Positions 26,649-35,159 are shown, counted from the first letter of the stretch. The stretch: 64,000 bases of DNA from an uncultured Planctomycetota bacterium (GCA_900696685.1 CAADHA010000029.1:19679-83678), one strand, 5' to 3'. The notes: a model not told the origin generated them from the letters alone. Program-made: numbers and translations.

Positions 26649-27335
26649 TCAGAAGCGGTCCTGAGCAGCGACCCACCGCAGGTCCGTCGCAAGCGTGCTC
26701 ACCTGTCGCGTATCGGTCGATTCATCAAGCCAGGTAAGCCGCACCAGGGCCGCGGAAGGCATTGCGTCCGGCCGTAACGGTTGCGTCGAGTTGATGCCGG
26801 TAATCTCGCAGGAAACCACGGGCTGCGCGATGACCGTCCGCATGACGTCCGCTCGCATGGTGAGTTCCTCGATTCGTCGTGCGCTTCGGACCTCGGCTTC
26901 GGAGAGCACGGGATCGTCGTCGTGCGGGGGCGTCCACGTAAAGGCGAGCACGCATCGCAGGAGCGGGCTGTAGCGGAGCACGAGCAGTTCGGAGAGGTTG
27001 ACAAGTCCGGGATATCGGTCGTCCGCCACCCACAGGACCATCAGGTCAAGTTGCGCCTCGCCAGCCTGCTGGTAGTGGATGGCGAGCAGGCGCCGTCGTC
27101 CGGCCAGGAGTTCTTCGAGGATTTCCTGTTGACGTGCAGCCTCGCCGCGCAAGGGAGCAGACGAGTCTGAAGAAGTCCGCGTCAATGCTCCGCTCAGGAG
27201 ACGCGGACCGACGATCACGGCGCCGACGCCGACGATCGACGCCAGAGCCAGAAGAACAACGACTTCACTCCACGCAGCGCCTCGGGCCTCGCGGGCCTTG
27301 GCCCGCATGCAAGCCCGGCAACCCGATCTGCGCAT
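26649..27335 (-). CDS. Degenerate minor pseudopilin-like protein
   Basis: The protein has an Arg-rich leader, then GAAWSEVVVLLALASIVGVGAVIV: a Gly at -1, and Glu at +5 of the mature chain, but AAWS replaces the usual FTLI. The remaining 180 residues lack recognisable motifs. Its place among pseudopilin genes suggests a GspI/GspJ-type minor subunit. Starts at 27308, 27335 and 27392 are all possible; 27335 avoids overlap with the upstream gene and has AGG upstream. Confidence 0.6.
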   Translation of the reverse strand: MRRSGCRACMRAKAREARGAAWSEVVVLLALASIVGVGAVIVGPRLLSGALTRTSSDSSAPLRGEAARQQEILEELLAGRRRLLAIHYQQAGEAQLDLMVLWVADDRYPGLVNLSELLVLRYSPLLRCVLAFTWTPPHDDDPVLSEAEVRSARRIEELTMRADVMRTVIAQPVVSCEITGINSTQPLRPDAMPSAALVRLTWLDESTDTRQVSTLATDLRWVAAQDRF

Positions 27336-27360
27336 CAGACCTGCGAGCCCGCGCAGGAGA

Positions 27361-27906
27361 TCAATAGTCGTAGTAGGCGCGCCCATTCTCATCCTGCCCC
27401 GGAAGGTACGCCTTGACCTCCAGCGTTTCCGGCTTGTAAAGCCAGCCGAAGGCCGTCATGCCAGTGGGCGGGGGCGGGAGCGCGCTTCCGTTGGACACCA
27501 CGAAGATGGCGCTCGATCCGTTGATGGGATTGATGGGGATCTCCGCCATGTAGGGACCGAAGCGGAACGTCTGCGATGAACTGCTCCCAACCGTGCCGTC
27601 CGAGGAGGTCGGGTTGGTCATCTGCGCGATGAAGTCGGCCTCCGTGGGCGGCGCCGTCGGATCGCCGCCGGGATAGCCCGGCGACACGCCGTGATGCTGC
27701 GCCCGGTACACCTGGATCTGTTGCCTGATGTAGCGGAGGTCCTGGAGCAGAGCCGAACCGCCCGCGACCTGCGATGCGGTGGAGAAGCGAGGCGCCACGA
27801 TCGCGGCGAGGATCGCGAGGATGAGGATGACAATGACCAGTTCGACGAGTGTGAACCCGCCTCGCCGCATGCGCCTGCGCTCAATCTGGTCGCGCCTTGA
27901 GGACAT
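27361..27906 (-). CDS. GspG-like prepilin-type protein (third paralogue)
   Basis: The 181-residue protein has the leader ending RRG, then FTLVELVIVILILAILAAIVAPRFSTASQ with Glu at +5. A helix ILAAIVAPRF continues to LLQDLRYIRQQIQVYRAQH, the GspG stalk. The C-terminal domain is longer than in the two neighbouring paralogues, with a Ser/Thr-rich loop and YMAEIPINPINGSSAIFV. The start may be 27906 (GGAG six bases upstream) or 27918. Confidence 0.85.
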   Translation of the reverse strand: MSSRRDQIERRRMRRGGFTLVELVIVILILAILAAIVAPRFSTASQVAGGSALLQDLRYIRQQIQVYRAQHHGVSPGYPGGDPTAPPTEADFIAQMTNPTSSDGTVGSSSSQTFRFGPYMAEIPINPINGSSAIFVVSNGSALPPPPTGMTAFGWLYKPETLEVKAYLPGQDENGRAYYDY

Positions 27907-28003
27907 CGTCCACTCCATCGAGTCACCGTGCTTCGCGCGGCGCCTCGTCGCGGCGATGAGACGCGAGCGAGACCACGATCCGCACCTCAGGCCGGGCGCC
28001 GGC

Positions 28004-28435
28004 TCAGCCCGGCGGGCTGTACGTACTGGTAACTTCGTCAAAATAGGGAGCGGTCATCACTCCGCGGACATCATCCCACACCCAGCCGATGTCCGTCGCC
28101 TCGACTGTCCCGATGCCCGGCGAACCGGTGAACGGGTTATAGGGTGCGCCCTGGAGGTATGCCGGCTCTCCCACGGGATCGACAAGCGGATCCCAGTCGG
28201 TCACGAGATTGTCCAGGCCGAAGGGAGGCAACTGCCCGTCATGCCTCACCTTGTAAAGTTCGATCTGGCTGCGGATCGCCTGCAACTGGCTCTTGAGCGA
28301 GGCTGCCGAAGCGTCCTGCGATGCGTTGGTGAACTGGGGGATCACGATCGCGGCGAGAATGCCCAGGATCACCACCACCACGAGAATCTCAATGAGCGTG
28401 AACGCACGAAGTGTGAATCTGTCGCGGCTGGTCAT
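28004..28435 (-). CDS. GspG-like prepilin-type protein (second paralogue)
   Basis: The 143-residue protein has the motif AFTLIEILVVVVILGILAAI with Glu at +5 but Ala, not Gly, at -1. The next segment IPQFTNASQDASAASLKSQ is almost identical to the upstream paralogue, and the C-terminal domain shares NPFTG, a W-rich GWVWDD and a FDEVTSTY ending. These mark it as a tandem duplicate of the major pseudopilin gene at 28577-29026. The ATG at 28435 follows GAGGAAGG. Confidence 0.88.
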   Translation of the reverse strand: MTSRDRFTLRAFTLIEILVVVVILGILAAIVIPQFTNASQDASAASLKSQLQAIRSQIELYKVRHDGQLPPFGLDNLVTDWDPLVDPVGEPAYLQGAPYNPFTGSPGIGTVEATDIGWVWDDVRGVMTAPYFDEVTSTYSPPG

Positions 28436-28488
28436 GACTTGACCTTCCTCTCCGAGTTGCGCCACCACAGCGAGATCGGGTATGAAAG

Positions 28489-28518
28489 AGAGGCGACAGC
28501 GTTTCCGCTGCCGCCTCT
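28489..28518 (-). terminator. Intercistronic hairpin after the major pseudopilin gene
   Basis: On the minus strand a 12-bp stem with one mismatch and a GAAA loop is followed by CTCTTTC. It lies between the first GspG-like gene and its paralogue, where partial termination or mRNA stabilisation would give the first gene higher expression. Confidence 0.55.
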
Positions 28519-28576
28519 GAGAGCCATCACATGAACCGGCGGCAAGCCGCCGTCATGCCGCGCCTGTTGCGGCGCC

Positions 28577-29026
28577 TTATTGCTCGGTGTAGGTGTTGGT
28601 CACCTCGTCGAAGCCGACGGCATACATGCGGCCGGTGGCGTTATCCCACACCCAGCCGTCCGTCGCGGACGCACCGTCGAGGTGGCTGGTGCCGGCGACG
28701 ATCAGCGAGTTGCCCGTGAAGGGATTGATCGGCGACGACTGGAGATAGGGACCTTCCGTCCATGCCGGGTCGTACGTGGCGGGGTCCGTGAGGGGCACCC
28801 ACTGCTCCGCCTCGAAGTCGGGCACGAACCCGTTGTGCTTGACGCGCATCAGTTCGATCTGGCTGCGCACCGTCTGCAGCTGGCTCTTGAGCGACGAGGC
28901 CGAGGCTTCCTGGCTGGCGTTGGTGAACTGCGGGATCACGATCGCGGCGAGAATGCCGAGAATCACGACCACGATGAGAATTTCCACCAGCGTAAAGCCT
29001 CTCGTTCGACTGCTGACCTTGATCAT
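28577..29026 (-). CDS. gspG: Major pseudopilin GspG-like prepilin
   Basis: The 149-residue protein has a nine-residue leader ending RTRG, then FTLVEILIVVVILGILAAIV with Glu at +5, the stalk helix (SLKSQLQTVRSQIELMRVKHNG) and a GspG-like globular end (PYLQSSPINPFTGNSLIV ... GWVWDNATGRMYAVGFDEV). GspG forms the pseudopilus that pushes folded substrates through the secretin. The ATG at 29026 has a strong AAGGAG site. It is the first gene of the minus-strand secretion block, and 461 bases upstream are free of genes. Confidence 0.92.
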   Translation of the reverse strand: MIKVSSRTRGFTLVEILIVVVILGILAAIVIPQFTNASQEASASSLKSQLQTVRSQIELMRVKHNGFVPDFEAEQWVPLTDPATYDPAWTEGPYLQSSPINPFTGNSLIVAGTSHLDGASATDGWVWDNATGRMYAVGFDEVTNTYTEQ

Positions 29027-29487
29027 CGATGACTCCTTCGCGAAAGGGTTCGAAGACGCAAGCGCTGCTTCGAGATCTGCGACAGGGCCTGCGTCTTCAC
29101 TGAGGCCCGGCGGAACACATTTGAACGAACTCACCCCGGACGCCACCCTGCGCCCGCGAAAGCCTGGCCCGCAACCGGTGTCCTCCTCATGGCGGCACCG
29201 TGGCACCTGGCTTCTCGGCGGCTTGAGCGCCGCAGGGATACTCCCTACGGCGCCGCCACCGCTTGAAAACCGTGTCGATTGACGTTCCATCACCAGATTG
29301 AATCGTCCAGAGCGAGCCGGCTCTGGAGCACGCGGCTTCAAGGGGCGCCCGACCGTGCCGCCTGCGCCGCCCCGCGCCTATTCAGACCCGCATTCCGGCG
29401 CGCAGAGGGCCAGTGAAGCGACGACGCGCGGGTCCGAAGAACCGCGCGTCGCGAACAGGTCCTGAAACATCAACCCGAACGTGAACG
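29027..29487. other. Intergenic region upstream of the secretion block
   Basis: This 461-base stretch should hold the promoter of the pseudopilin block. Near 29424-29449 an 8-bp inverted repeat (ACGCGCGG / CCGCGCGT) with a 10-base loop lies downstream of the HEAT-repeat gene on the minus strand and could be its terminator, although no T-tract follows. I see no open frame with coding character and no clear promoter match. Confidence 0.4.
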
Positions 29488-31653
29488 CTACTCGGAGACG
29501 ATCATCGGCACCATATTGGACGCCGGGAGATTCAGCGCTCCGTGCGCCTGCGCCGCAGCCGTCGCAACGGGGCCGCGCGCCGTCTTCACCATGTTCACGA
29601 GCGAGGTGATCTGCGCCGTGCTCGCGTAGGAGCCGAAACGCTTTGCGGACTGGGAAACGAAGTCAAGAAGAGCGACCTGTACGGTCTCCTCCTTCTCGGC
29701 CAGAGCCGCGCTCAACAGCGCCCCTTGTGCCCGTGACGTGTTCACCCATGCCAGCGTCTGCGCGGCCGTAAGGCGCAGTTCGCCCGTGTACATCGAAATC
29801 GCCTCGACGAGGGCGGCCTCCGCGAAGCGGATGTCGAACGCGGGGCTGTTGCGCACCGCGATGTCGCGCAGGACTCGCAGCGACTCCGCGGCGTAGGCGT
29901 CGGCCTCCTGGGTCGTGATCAACTCTCCGGTGGTCCGGGCGATGAGCGCGTTCATCGCCGTGGTCATCTGGTCCGGCGAGAGGCCGAGCCGGATCACGCC
30001 GACTCTCTGGTTGCCTTCAAACTCGTTGCGCAACGAGGCGAGGTTCTCAGACGGCGTAATCAGTGCGATCGGGCTTGCGGCAATGCGATGGTCCGTCTGG
30101 ATCGTCGAGACGATCTCGCGGGCGCGGGCGGGAGTGGTCTGAAGCAGGAAGAGGTCCACGCCCGGAGCCGAGGCGAGGTCGCTTCGCATCGCGCCGAAGT
30201 CCGACCGAGGCGGCAGGACGGTAAAGCCCATCTCGCGCAGGCTCGAAGCGAGCGTACGCTGGTTCTCCTCGTTCTCGGCGATGACTGCGGCGAAGCGCTC
30301 ATCGCCCGTGCGAATGGCGCCCGCAAGGATGGGAACGACCTGGTCCGATCCGGCGAAGACTTCCATGGGCAACGCCCGGCCGAGGGCAAGGGCCGCGTCA
30401 TACCGCACTCTGCGCTCGGGGAATCCAAGCGCGTCGATGAGCGGCGAGGGCTGACTGCTCCCGAGCCAGAGGCTTGCGCCGCCCGCAGTTCCGTCGAGTG
30501 CTCGGATCGCATGCCTCGCCAGCCGTCCATCGAGGTCGCGATTGGCGCGGTCGAGAACCATCTGGCACGCGGCGGGACCAGCGGCGACGGCGTAGTACAA
30601 GGGAGGCCTGCGGTCGGCGCCGTACGTCGGATCAACGCCTTCGCCCAGTTGATCGCTGCGTCGGAAGTTGCCCGCGATCCACAGGCTCAGGGCGCTGAGT
30701 GAATTGTTGTCGTGCCGCAGCGCCTCCTCGGCGCATCTCATCACCATCACTTCGGAGAAGATCTCCGTGGGCACGGGGATGGCATACAGGCCGGCGCCGG
30801 CGCGGTAGAACCAGATGTTGTTGGTCGCCTCGCCCGGCCAGGCGATCAGGCTGCTGCGCTCCTGCCAGTAGAGATCTCCGAGCGTCAGCCAGACGTCGGC
30901 CGGGCCGCCGTCGGCAAGCGCACCGAGGCGCTCGTGCGCGCGCGTGGCCGCGTTCCGCGCCGCCTGGATCGCGCGCGGGCTGTTCATCAGAGTCCGCAGG
31001 GCGGGGATGGCGTGGAAATACCTGATCTGTGCGAGAATGTCGCAGAGGCGCTCCTGCGCGACGGGATCGACGTGAGGCAGGGCGACCGTGAGCGGCGTCA
31101 CGGCCTGGCGGCCGATGCTCACCAGCACTTCCGTGGCGCGCACCTTGAGTTCCGTCGTGGACGCGCCGGTGAGGACGTCGAGCAGTTGGGGCACCGCAAA
31201 CTCGCCGGCCGTGCGGAGGGCCTCCTCGGCCATGCGCCGGCCACGCGGCGTGCCGACGAGATTCTGAATGTGCCGCGAGATCTCTTCGGGATCGCGAGCC
31301 ATGTCGATACGCCCGGTGTTGATGCGCATCTGAAGGCGGCCGGCGACCGTCTCCAGTTCGGCAACGCGCGCGGCGCGGACGAGCGCATCATCCAGCCTCG
31401 TCCAGACGCCCGCCTCGTCAATCAGGCGGTAAAGATCGGCGTCGGTGATCTCAGACTCGATGAGCGCCTGCGCCGAACTGTGGGCCAGTTCCGGCCGCGC
31501 CACCAGAACGTAGTGGATGAAGTCCTCGATGAGGACCACTTCGCGCGGCTTCGCCCCTGAAGCGCCCTGTCGGGCGACAACAGTGGCCACCGAGGTCAGC
31601 GAACACACGAGCAGCAGGAGCAGGCACAGCCGGCGCAGCGACGAGTGATACAC
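29488..31653 (-). CDS. Secreted HEAT-repeat protein with a receiver-like domain
   Basis: The 721-residue protein starts at a GTG (31653) with GGAGG six bases upstream and has a signal peptide (LCLLLLLVCSLTSVATVVARQ). Residues about 100-450 are helical repeats of HEAT type (AVPQLLDVLTGASTTELKVRATEVLVSIG, RVRYDAALALGRALP). Residues about 455-580 look like a CheY fold: AAVIAENEENQRTLASSLREMGF, then DLFLLQTTPARAREI and ASPIALITPSEN, but no phospho-acceptor Asp is seen at the end of the third strand, where Leu-Gln-Thr stands. More helical repeats follow. The function is unknown; if exported, the receiver-like part cannot be a normal phosphorylation switch. Confidence 0.75.
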   Translation of the reverse strand: MYHSSLRRLCLLLLLVCSLTSVATVVARQGASGAKPREVVLIEDFIHYVLVARPELAHSSAQALIESEITDADLYRLIDEAGVWTRLDDALVRAARVAELETVAGRLQMRINTGRIDMARDPEEISRHIQNLVGTPRGRRMAEEALRTAGEFAVPQLLDVLTGASTTELKVRATEVLVSIGRQAVTPLTVALPHVDPVAQERLCDILAQIRYFHAIPALRTLMNSPRAIQAARNAATRAHERLGALADGGPADVWLTLGDLYWQERSSLIAWPGEATNNIWFYRAGAGLYAIPVPTEIFSEVMVMRCAEEALRHDNNSLSALSLWIAGNFRRSDQLGEGVDPTYGADRRPPLYYAVAAGPAACQMVLDRANRDLDGRLARHAIRALDGTAGGASLWLGSSQPSPLIDALGFPERRVRYDAALALGRALPMEVFAGSDQVVPILAGAIRTGDERFAAVIAENEENQRTLASSLREMGFTVLPPRSDFGAMRSDLASAPGVDLFLLQTTPARAREIVSTIQTDHRIAASPIALITPSENLASLRNEFEGNQRVGVIRLGLSPDQMTTAMNALIARTTGELITTQEADAYAAESLRVLRDIAVRNSPAFDIRFAEAALVEAISMYTGELRLTAAQTLAWVNTSRAQGALLSAALAEKEETVQVALLDFVSQSAKRFGSYASTAQITSLVNMVKTARGPVATAAAQAHGALNLPASNMVPMIVSE

Positions 31654-31860
31654 AGGCAACCTCCGCCAAAGGGGGGCCGAACAGGAATCTCCGCGACCGT
31701 GCGACCCTTCGCCCCGGTCAATGCCGCGGCCTCCGCCCCGGCACAGGGCGAAACAGGCCGCGCCGTAGGTACGGAATGTATCGAGGCGATGCGCCTGTGT
31801 CAATGCTGCTTCCAAAAACCACACTCCCCTTCCTGGGCCCTCCCCGACTCGTTCCGGCCT

Positions 31861-32128
31861 GTTGACCGGCGCTCCAGCGGCCGGTACAGTGGCTCGCCGA
31901 TGGCGCCTCGCGCGCTGCTCGCCCGCCCGAAGCGGCGGCAGCGATCGGGCTGAAAAAGGGAAGCGTGGTGCAAATCCACCGCGGACGCGCCGCCGTAATG
32001 GGTCGCCCCGGAGTCGCACTCCGAGGCGCTGCCCGGCCACACGCCACTGTCCCCTCCTCCTCACACTTCTGGGGAACCGCGGGATGGGAAGGCGGCCGGG
32101 CAAGACCCTGAGCCGGAAGACCTGCCTT
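31861..32128 (+). promoter_or_regulatory. Cobalamin (vitamin B12) riboswitch
   Basis: The conserved core of the AdoCbl riboswitch is visible. Around 31958-31998 the sequence has GGGAAGCGTGGTGCAAATCC, then the CGCGGACGCGCCGCCGTAA-like continuation that matches the family core. The 3' signature GCCGGAAGACCTGCC lies at 32112-32126. The 5' end is estimated. It lies about 195 bases before the first gene of the three-gene operon, on the same strand, so that operon should be repressed by cobalamin. Confidence 0.9.
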
Positions 32129-32134
32129 CGGCAC

Positions 32135-32168
32135 GAGGCTCTTGCTTCGTCCCTGACGAAGAAGCCTC
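32135..32168 (+). promoter_or_regulatory. Possible expression-platform hairpin downstream of the riboswitch
   Basis: A stem of 6 + 5 bp (GAGGCT/AGCCTC and CTTCG/CGAAG) with an internal bulge and a 7-base loop follows the aptamer directly. No T-tract follows, so simple intrinsic termination is not obvious; Rho-dependent or anti-terminator control would be alternatives. Confidence 0.4.
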
Positions 32169-32321
32169 TCGTTGACCGTCCTCGCGCTCCGGGACGTCGC
32201 GGCTCTCGACTTCTGCTCCGTTCCTGGCAGAACTCGACCCCGACTCGGCGAGGTCGGCCGTGTCGCTGGTCGCGTCCAGGAACCGCCCCTCGCGTCTGGG
32301 GGTGAACACAGGAGTTTCAAG

Positions 32322-33389
32322 ATGACTGGTCTCACTTCGTGGAGACGGGCGCTGCATTCGTCCGCACTGGTCGCCCTGCTGGCCACTTCGCTGACTGCCG
32401 CCCCTCCGCCGTTCGAGTATCGCGGCGAGCACCGCGGGCCCGGCGGCGCATTTGATGTGTTGCCCGACGGCCGGCTGATCGGAATGGCCGGCGACAACGT
32501 GCTCATCGAGTCCGCGCTCGGCTCGGGCGTCTACGAGATCGCCGGATCTTTCGACCCTGGCCTTATCAGCGAGTTCGGCGCCTCGTTCCTGTCCCTCGGC
32601 CCTTCCGGCAATCGGTTCGTCGTCGGCGACGGCAACTTCGGCGGCGCACGCGTCTACGAGGTCTCGCTCAGCGATCTCAACGGCGGCTCCATCCTTCATC
32701 GCTCCTTCGCGCACGAGAACTACTCGGCGGCGTGGTACGACAGTGATCGGATCGCCATCGGCGCAGCCGATCCGAACACCTTCCTCGGCGAGGTGCGCAT
32801 TCTCGATCTCGGCACCGGCCTGTCGACGCGAGTGCTCTCGCTCGACGGCGCTTCAGGCGGCGTTTCGTTCGACCGCAACGGCAATCTCTTCACCGGCAAC
32901 GGGTTTGACGTCCTGCCGGGCGGATCAGAAACGGGCGACATCCGCGCCTTCGACGCGGCTGACGTCGCGGAGATTCTCAGCGGTCAGCGCCAGCCCTTCG
33001 CATTCGCCGATTCGGGCCGGTTCATCGGGCGCGTTCTTTCGGCTGCAGGCCTGGGCTTTGATGCGGTCGGACACATGTTCATCGGCGGCGCCGACTTCAA
33101 CATCGGCGAGTTCAACTACTTCGCCCTTGCCGATGCCGCGGCCGTAGCCCGCGCATTCAGCGGCGGCGATCCCCTGCGACTGCTCGACCTTTTCCGCGAT
33201 GATCCGCAGGCCGCCCCCTTCAGTTTCTACGGCGCAAAGTTCAACGCGATAACCGGTGAGTGGCTCGTCGCCTCCGGCTCTTCGCTCACGCTCTATCGCT
33301 ACGCGGAGATTCCGGCGCCCGGCGCTTTCGTGCTGCTTGCAGCCGGGTGCGGGCTGATGGGTCGTATTCGCGCAAGGGCAGGGAGGTGA
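32322..33389 (+). CDS. Secreted propeller-like PEP-CTERM protein under B12 riboswitch control
   Basis: The 355-residue protein has a signal peptide (ALVALLATSLTAAPPP) and a repetitive beta-strand pattern typical of beta-propellers: FDVLPDGRLIGMAGDNVLIE, GPSGNRFVVGDGNFGG, YDSDRIAIGAADPN, FDRNGNLFTGNG, FDAVGHMFIGGADFN. The C-terminus IPAPGAFVLLAAGCGLMGRI plus an Arg-rich end is a PEP-CTERM-like sorting tail (PAPG variant). An AGGAG site precedes the ATG at 32322. Position behind the riboswitch suggests a role in cobalamin capture at the surface, as for the propeller BtuG of Bacteroides; that link is an inference. Confidence 0.8.
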   Translation: MTGLTSWRRALHSSALVALLATSLTAAPPPFEYRGEHRGPGGAFDVLPDGRLIGMAGDNVLIESALGSGVYEIAGSFDPGLISEFGASFLSLGPSGNRFVVGDGNFGGARVYEVSLSDLNGGSILHRSFAHENYSAAWYDSDRIAIGAADPNTFLGEVRILDLGTGLSTRVLSLDGASGGVSFDRNGNLFTGNGFDVLPGGSETGDIRAFDAADVAEILSGQRQPFAFADSGRFIGRVLSAAGLGFDAVGHMFIGGADFNIGEFNYFALADAAAVARAFSGGDPLRLLDLFRDDPQAAPFSFYGAKFNAITGEWLVASGSSLTLYRYAEIPAPGAFVLLAAGCGLMGRIRARAGR

Positions 33390-33394
33390 AGCGG

Positions 33395-34279
33395 ATGCGA
33401 GTCTCACTTCTGCTCTCGTGGCCTGGCTGCTGCTGTGCGCTGACCCTGGGCGCCGGCGCCCCCCCGACTTCTGTCTCTGCGAACGAAGCCGCGTCTTCAC
33501 CCTTCGCAACGGTGGTTCTCGACTACTCCCCCGCTGACGGGCAGTTCGTGAACGATCCGCGCTACAACGACCCTCGCCGCGCGCTGGGCGCTCCGAACGG
33601 CGGCGGCACACTCTCACCCGACCTCTCCAAACTCGTTACGCTCGGAGGATTCGGCGGATCAATTACGCTCGGCTTTGATCGCACGATCCGAGATCATCCC
33701 TTCAACCCGATGGGGCTGGATTTCATCGTTTTCGGCAACGCGTCATGGGTGGCCAACCTCCCCTCTCTGCGCTGGGCCGAGGCGGCCATCGTCGAGATCA
33801 GCCGCGATGTGAACGGCAACGGCCTGCCAGACGATCCGTGGTACGTCATTCCCGGCTCGCATCTCGCCGATCCGAAGCGGCAGAGGCGCAACGGCCGCTT
33901 CATCCTCCCCGATGACCCCTTTGCCTCGCCGCCGGTCTTCAACACGAGCACGGACGGGAGCGAAGCGTTCTGGGGGTACGCCGACATGAACCCCGTGCTC
34001 ATCCTCGGCGACCTCGACGGCGACAACATCGTCGATGATCCCATGATGGCGCCCGAGGAGTTCTACACGAGGCCCGACGATCCGCGCACGGAGGGAATCA
34101 CGCCGGGCAGCGGCGGAGGCGATTCGTTCGACATCGCGTGGGCGGTTCATCCGGTGACGGGTGAGCCCGCCAACCTGCGCGGCTTCGACTTCATCCGCAT
34201 CACGACGGCGGTCGATGCCTTCAACGGCCAATTCGGCGAAGTGTCAGCGGAGATCGGCGGCGTGGCGGCAGTGCAGTGA
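33395..34279 (+). CDS. Secreted surface protein in the B12-regulated operon
   Basis: The 294-residue protein has a signal peptide (LLSWPGCCCALTLGAGAPP). Conserved-looking blocks are YNDPRRALGAPNGGG, GGSITLGFDRTIRDHP, LDFIVFGNASW, VEISRDVNGNGLPDDPWYVI and ILGDLDGDNIVDDP. The NGNGLPDDPWY and DGDNIVDDP stretches resemble calcium-binding or surface-protein loops. From memory, similar blocks occur in Bacteroidetes cell-surface proteins of B12 loci, but I cannot verify this. The start lies five bases after the propeller stop and follows GGGAGG; co-transcription is near certain. Confidence 0.75.
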   Translation: MRVSLLLSWPGCCCALTLGAGAPPTSVSANEAASSPFATVVLDYSPADGQFVNDPRYNDPRRALGAPNGGGTLSPDLSKLVTLGGFGGSITLGFDRTIRDHPFNPMGLDFIVFGNASWVANLPSLRWAEAAIVEISRDVNGNGLPDDPWYVIPGSHLADPKRQRRNGRFILPDDPFASPPVFNTSTDGSEAFWGYADMNPVLILGDLDGDNIVDDPMMAPEEFYTRPDDPRTEGITPGSGGGDSFDIAWAVHPVTGEPANLRGFDFIRITTAVDAFNGQFGEVSAEIGGVAAVQ

Positions 34280-34289
34280 AGGAAATTGA

Positions 34290-35153
34290 ATGGCCGCAAA
34301 GAGGCTCAAGTGGCGCAAGAGGTGGAGAGGATGGTCGGGTCTTTCCGTCGATCCTCTTGCGTCCCTTTGCGCCTCCTTGCGGCCGACTCGTTCTCCGCGA
34401 GCGTTCACGCTTGTCGAGTTGCTCGTCATCATGGCGATTGTCTCGCTGCTTGTTAGTCTGCTTGTTCCGGCGCTGCGCAGTGCGCGGGCGGCCGCGCAGC
34501 GCAGCGCCTGCGCTTCAAACCTGCGCCAGTTGCACCTGGCGAACGCGGCCTATTCGACCGGCAACGACGGGCGCTTCGCTCCAGGCGCGGCTCGCTTCGA
34601 CCGCAATCTGGAGAGGTGGTTCGGCTCGCGGCGCGATGCGCGTGAGCCTTTCGAGCCGCGCGGCGGGCCGCTCTCGCCCCACCTCGGACCCGAAGGGGCC
34701 GTGCGTCAGTGTCCGGCCTTCAAGCCCGGCCCGCGCGTGCCGCAACTCGACTTCGAGGCAGGCTGCGGCGGCTACGGCTACAACAACGCCTACCTCGGCG
34801 TGCGCGAGGACGGCCGCGACATTGTCGGCGTGCGGCTTTCACTCATCGCGCAGCCGGCTGAGACGGTGATGTTCAGTGACGCCGCGCTGGCCATGCCGGC
34901 GCCGTCGCTGCGCCTCATCGAGTACAGTTTCGCAGAACCGCCCCGACAGCGCGACTCCAACTACACCCTCGATCCGTCGATTCACTTCCGTCACGGCGGC
35001 GGGGCGAGCATCGCCTGGGCCGACGGCCACTTGAGCCGCGAGCGCCTCGCCTTCACGCGCGGCAGCATCTACGGCGTAAGCGAGTCGCAGATGCGCGACC
35101 TTGCCATCGGATGGTTCGGGAGCACGGACAATCGTCTCTTTGACCTGCGCTGA
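34290..35153 (+). CDS. H-X9-DG prepilin-type protein, last gene of the B12-regulated operon
   Basis: The 287-residue protein has a long basic leader, then [23 protein letters not shown] with Glu at +5 and Ala at -1. The C-terminal domain contains [15 protein letters not shown], the H-X9-DG motif of planctomycete prepilin-like proteins. [19 protein letters not shown] follows the stalk, the usual context. It starts ten bases after the surface-protein stop. It may anchor or polymerise at the surface together with the two proteins encoded upstream; the function is not established. Confidence 0.82.
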   Translation: MAAKRLKWRKRWRGWSGLSVDPLASLCASLRPTRSPRAFTLVELLVIMAIVSLLVSLLVPALRSARAAAQRSACASNLRQLHLANAAYSTGNDGRFAPGAARFDRNLERWFGSRRDAREPFEPRGGPLSPHLGPEGAVRQCPAFKPGPRVPQLDFEAGCGGYGYNNAYLGVREDGRDIVGVRLSLIAQPAETVMFSDAALAMPAPSLRLIEYSFAEPPRQRDSNYTLDPSIHFRHGGGASIAWADGHLSRERLAFTRGSIYGVSESQMRDLAIGWFGSTDNRLFDLR

Positions 35154-35159
35154 ACTGGA

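Noticed and set aside
32172..32321. In-frame extension upstream of the riboswitch operon's first gene
   Set aside because: It would start within the leader hairpin region and precede the signal peptide with an unlikely 50 residues; AGGAG and the signal peptide favour 32322.
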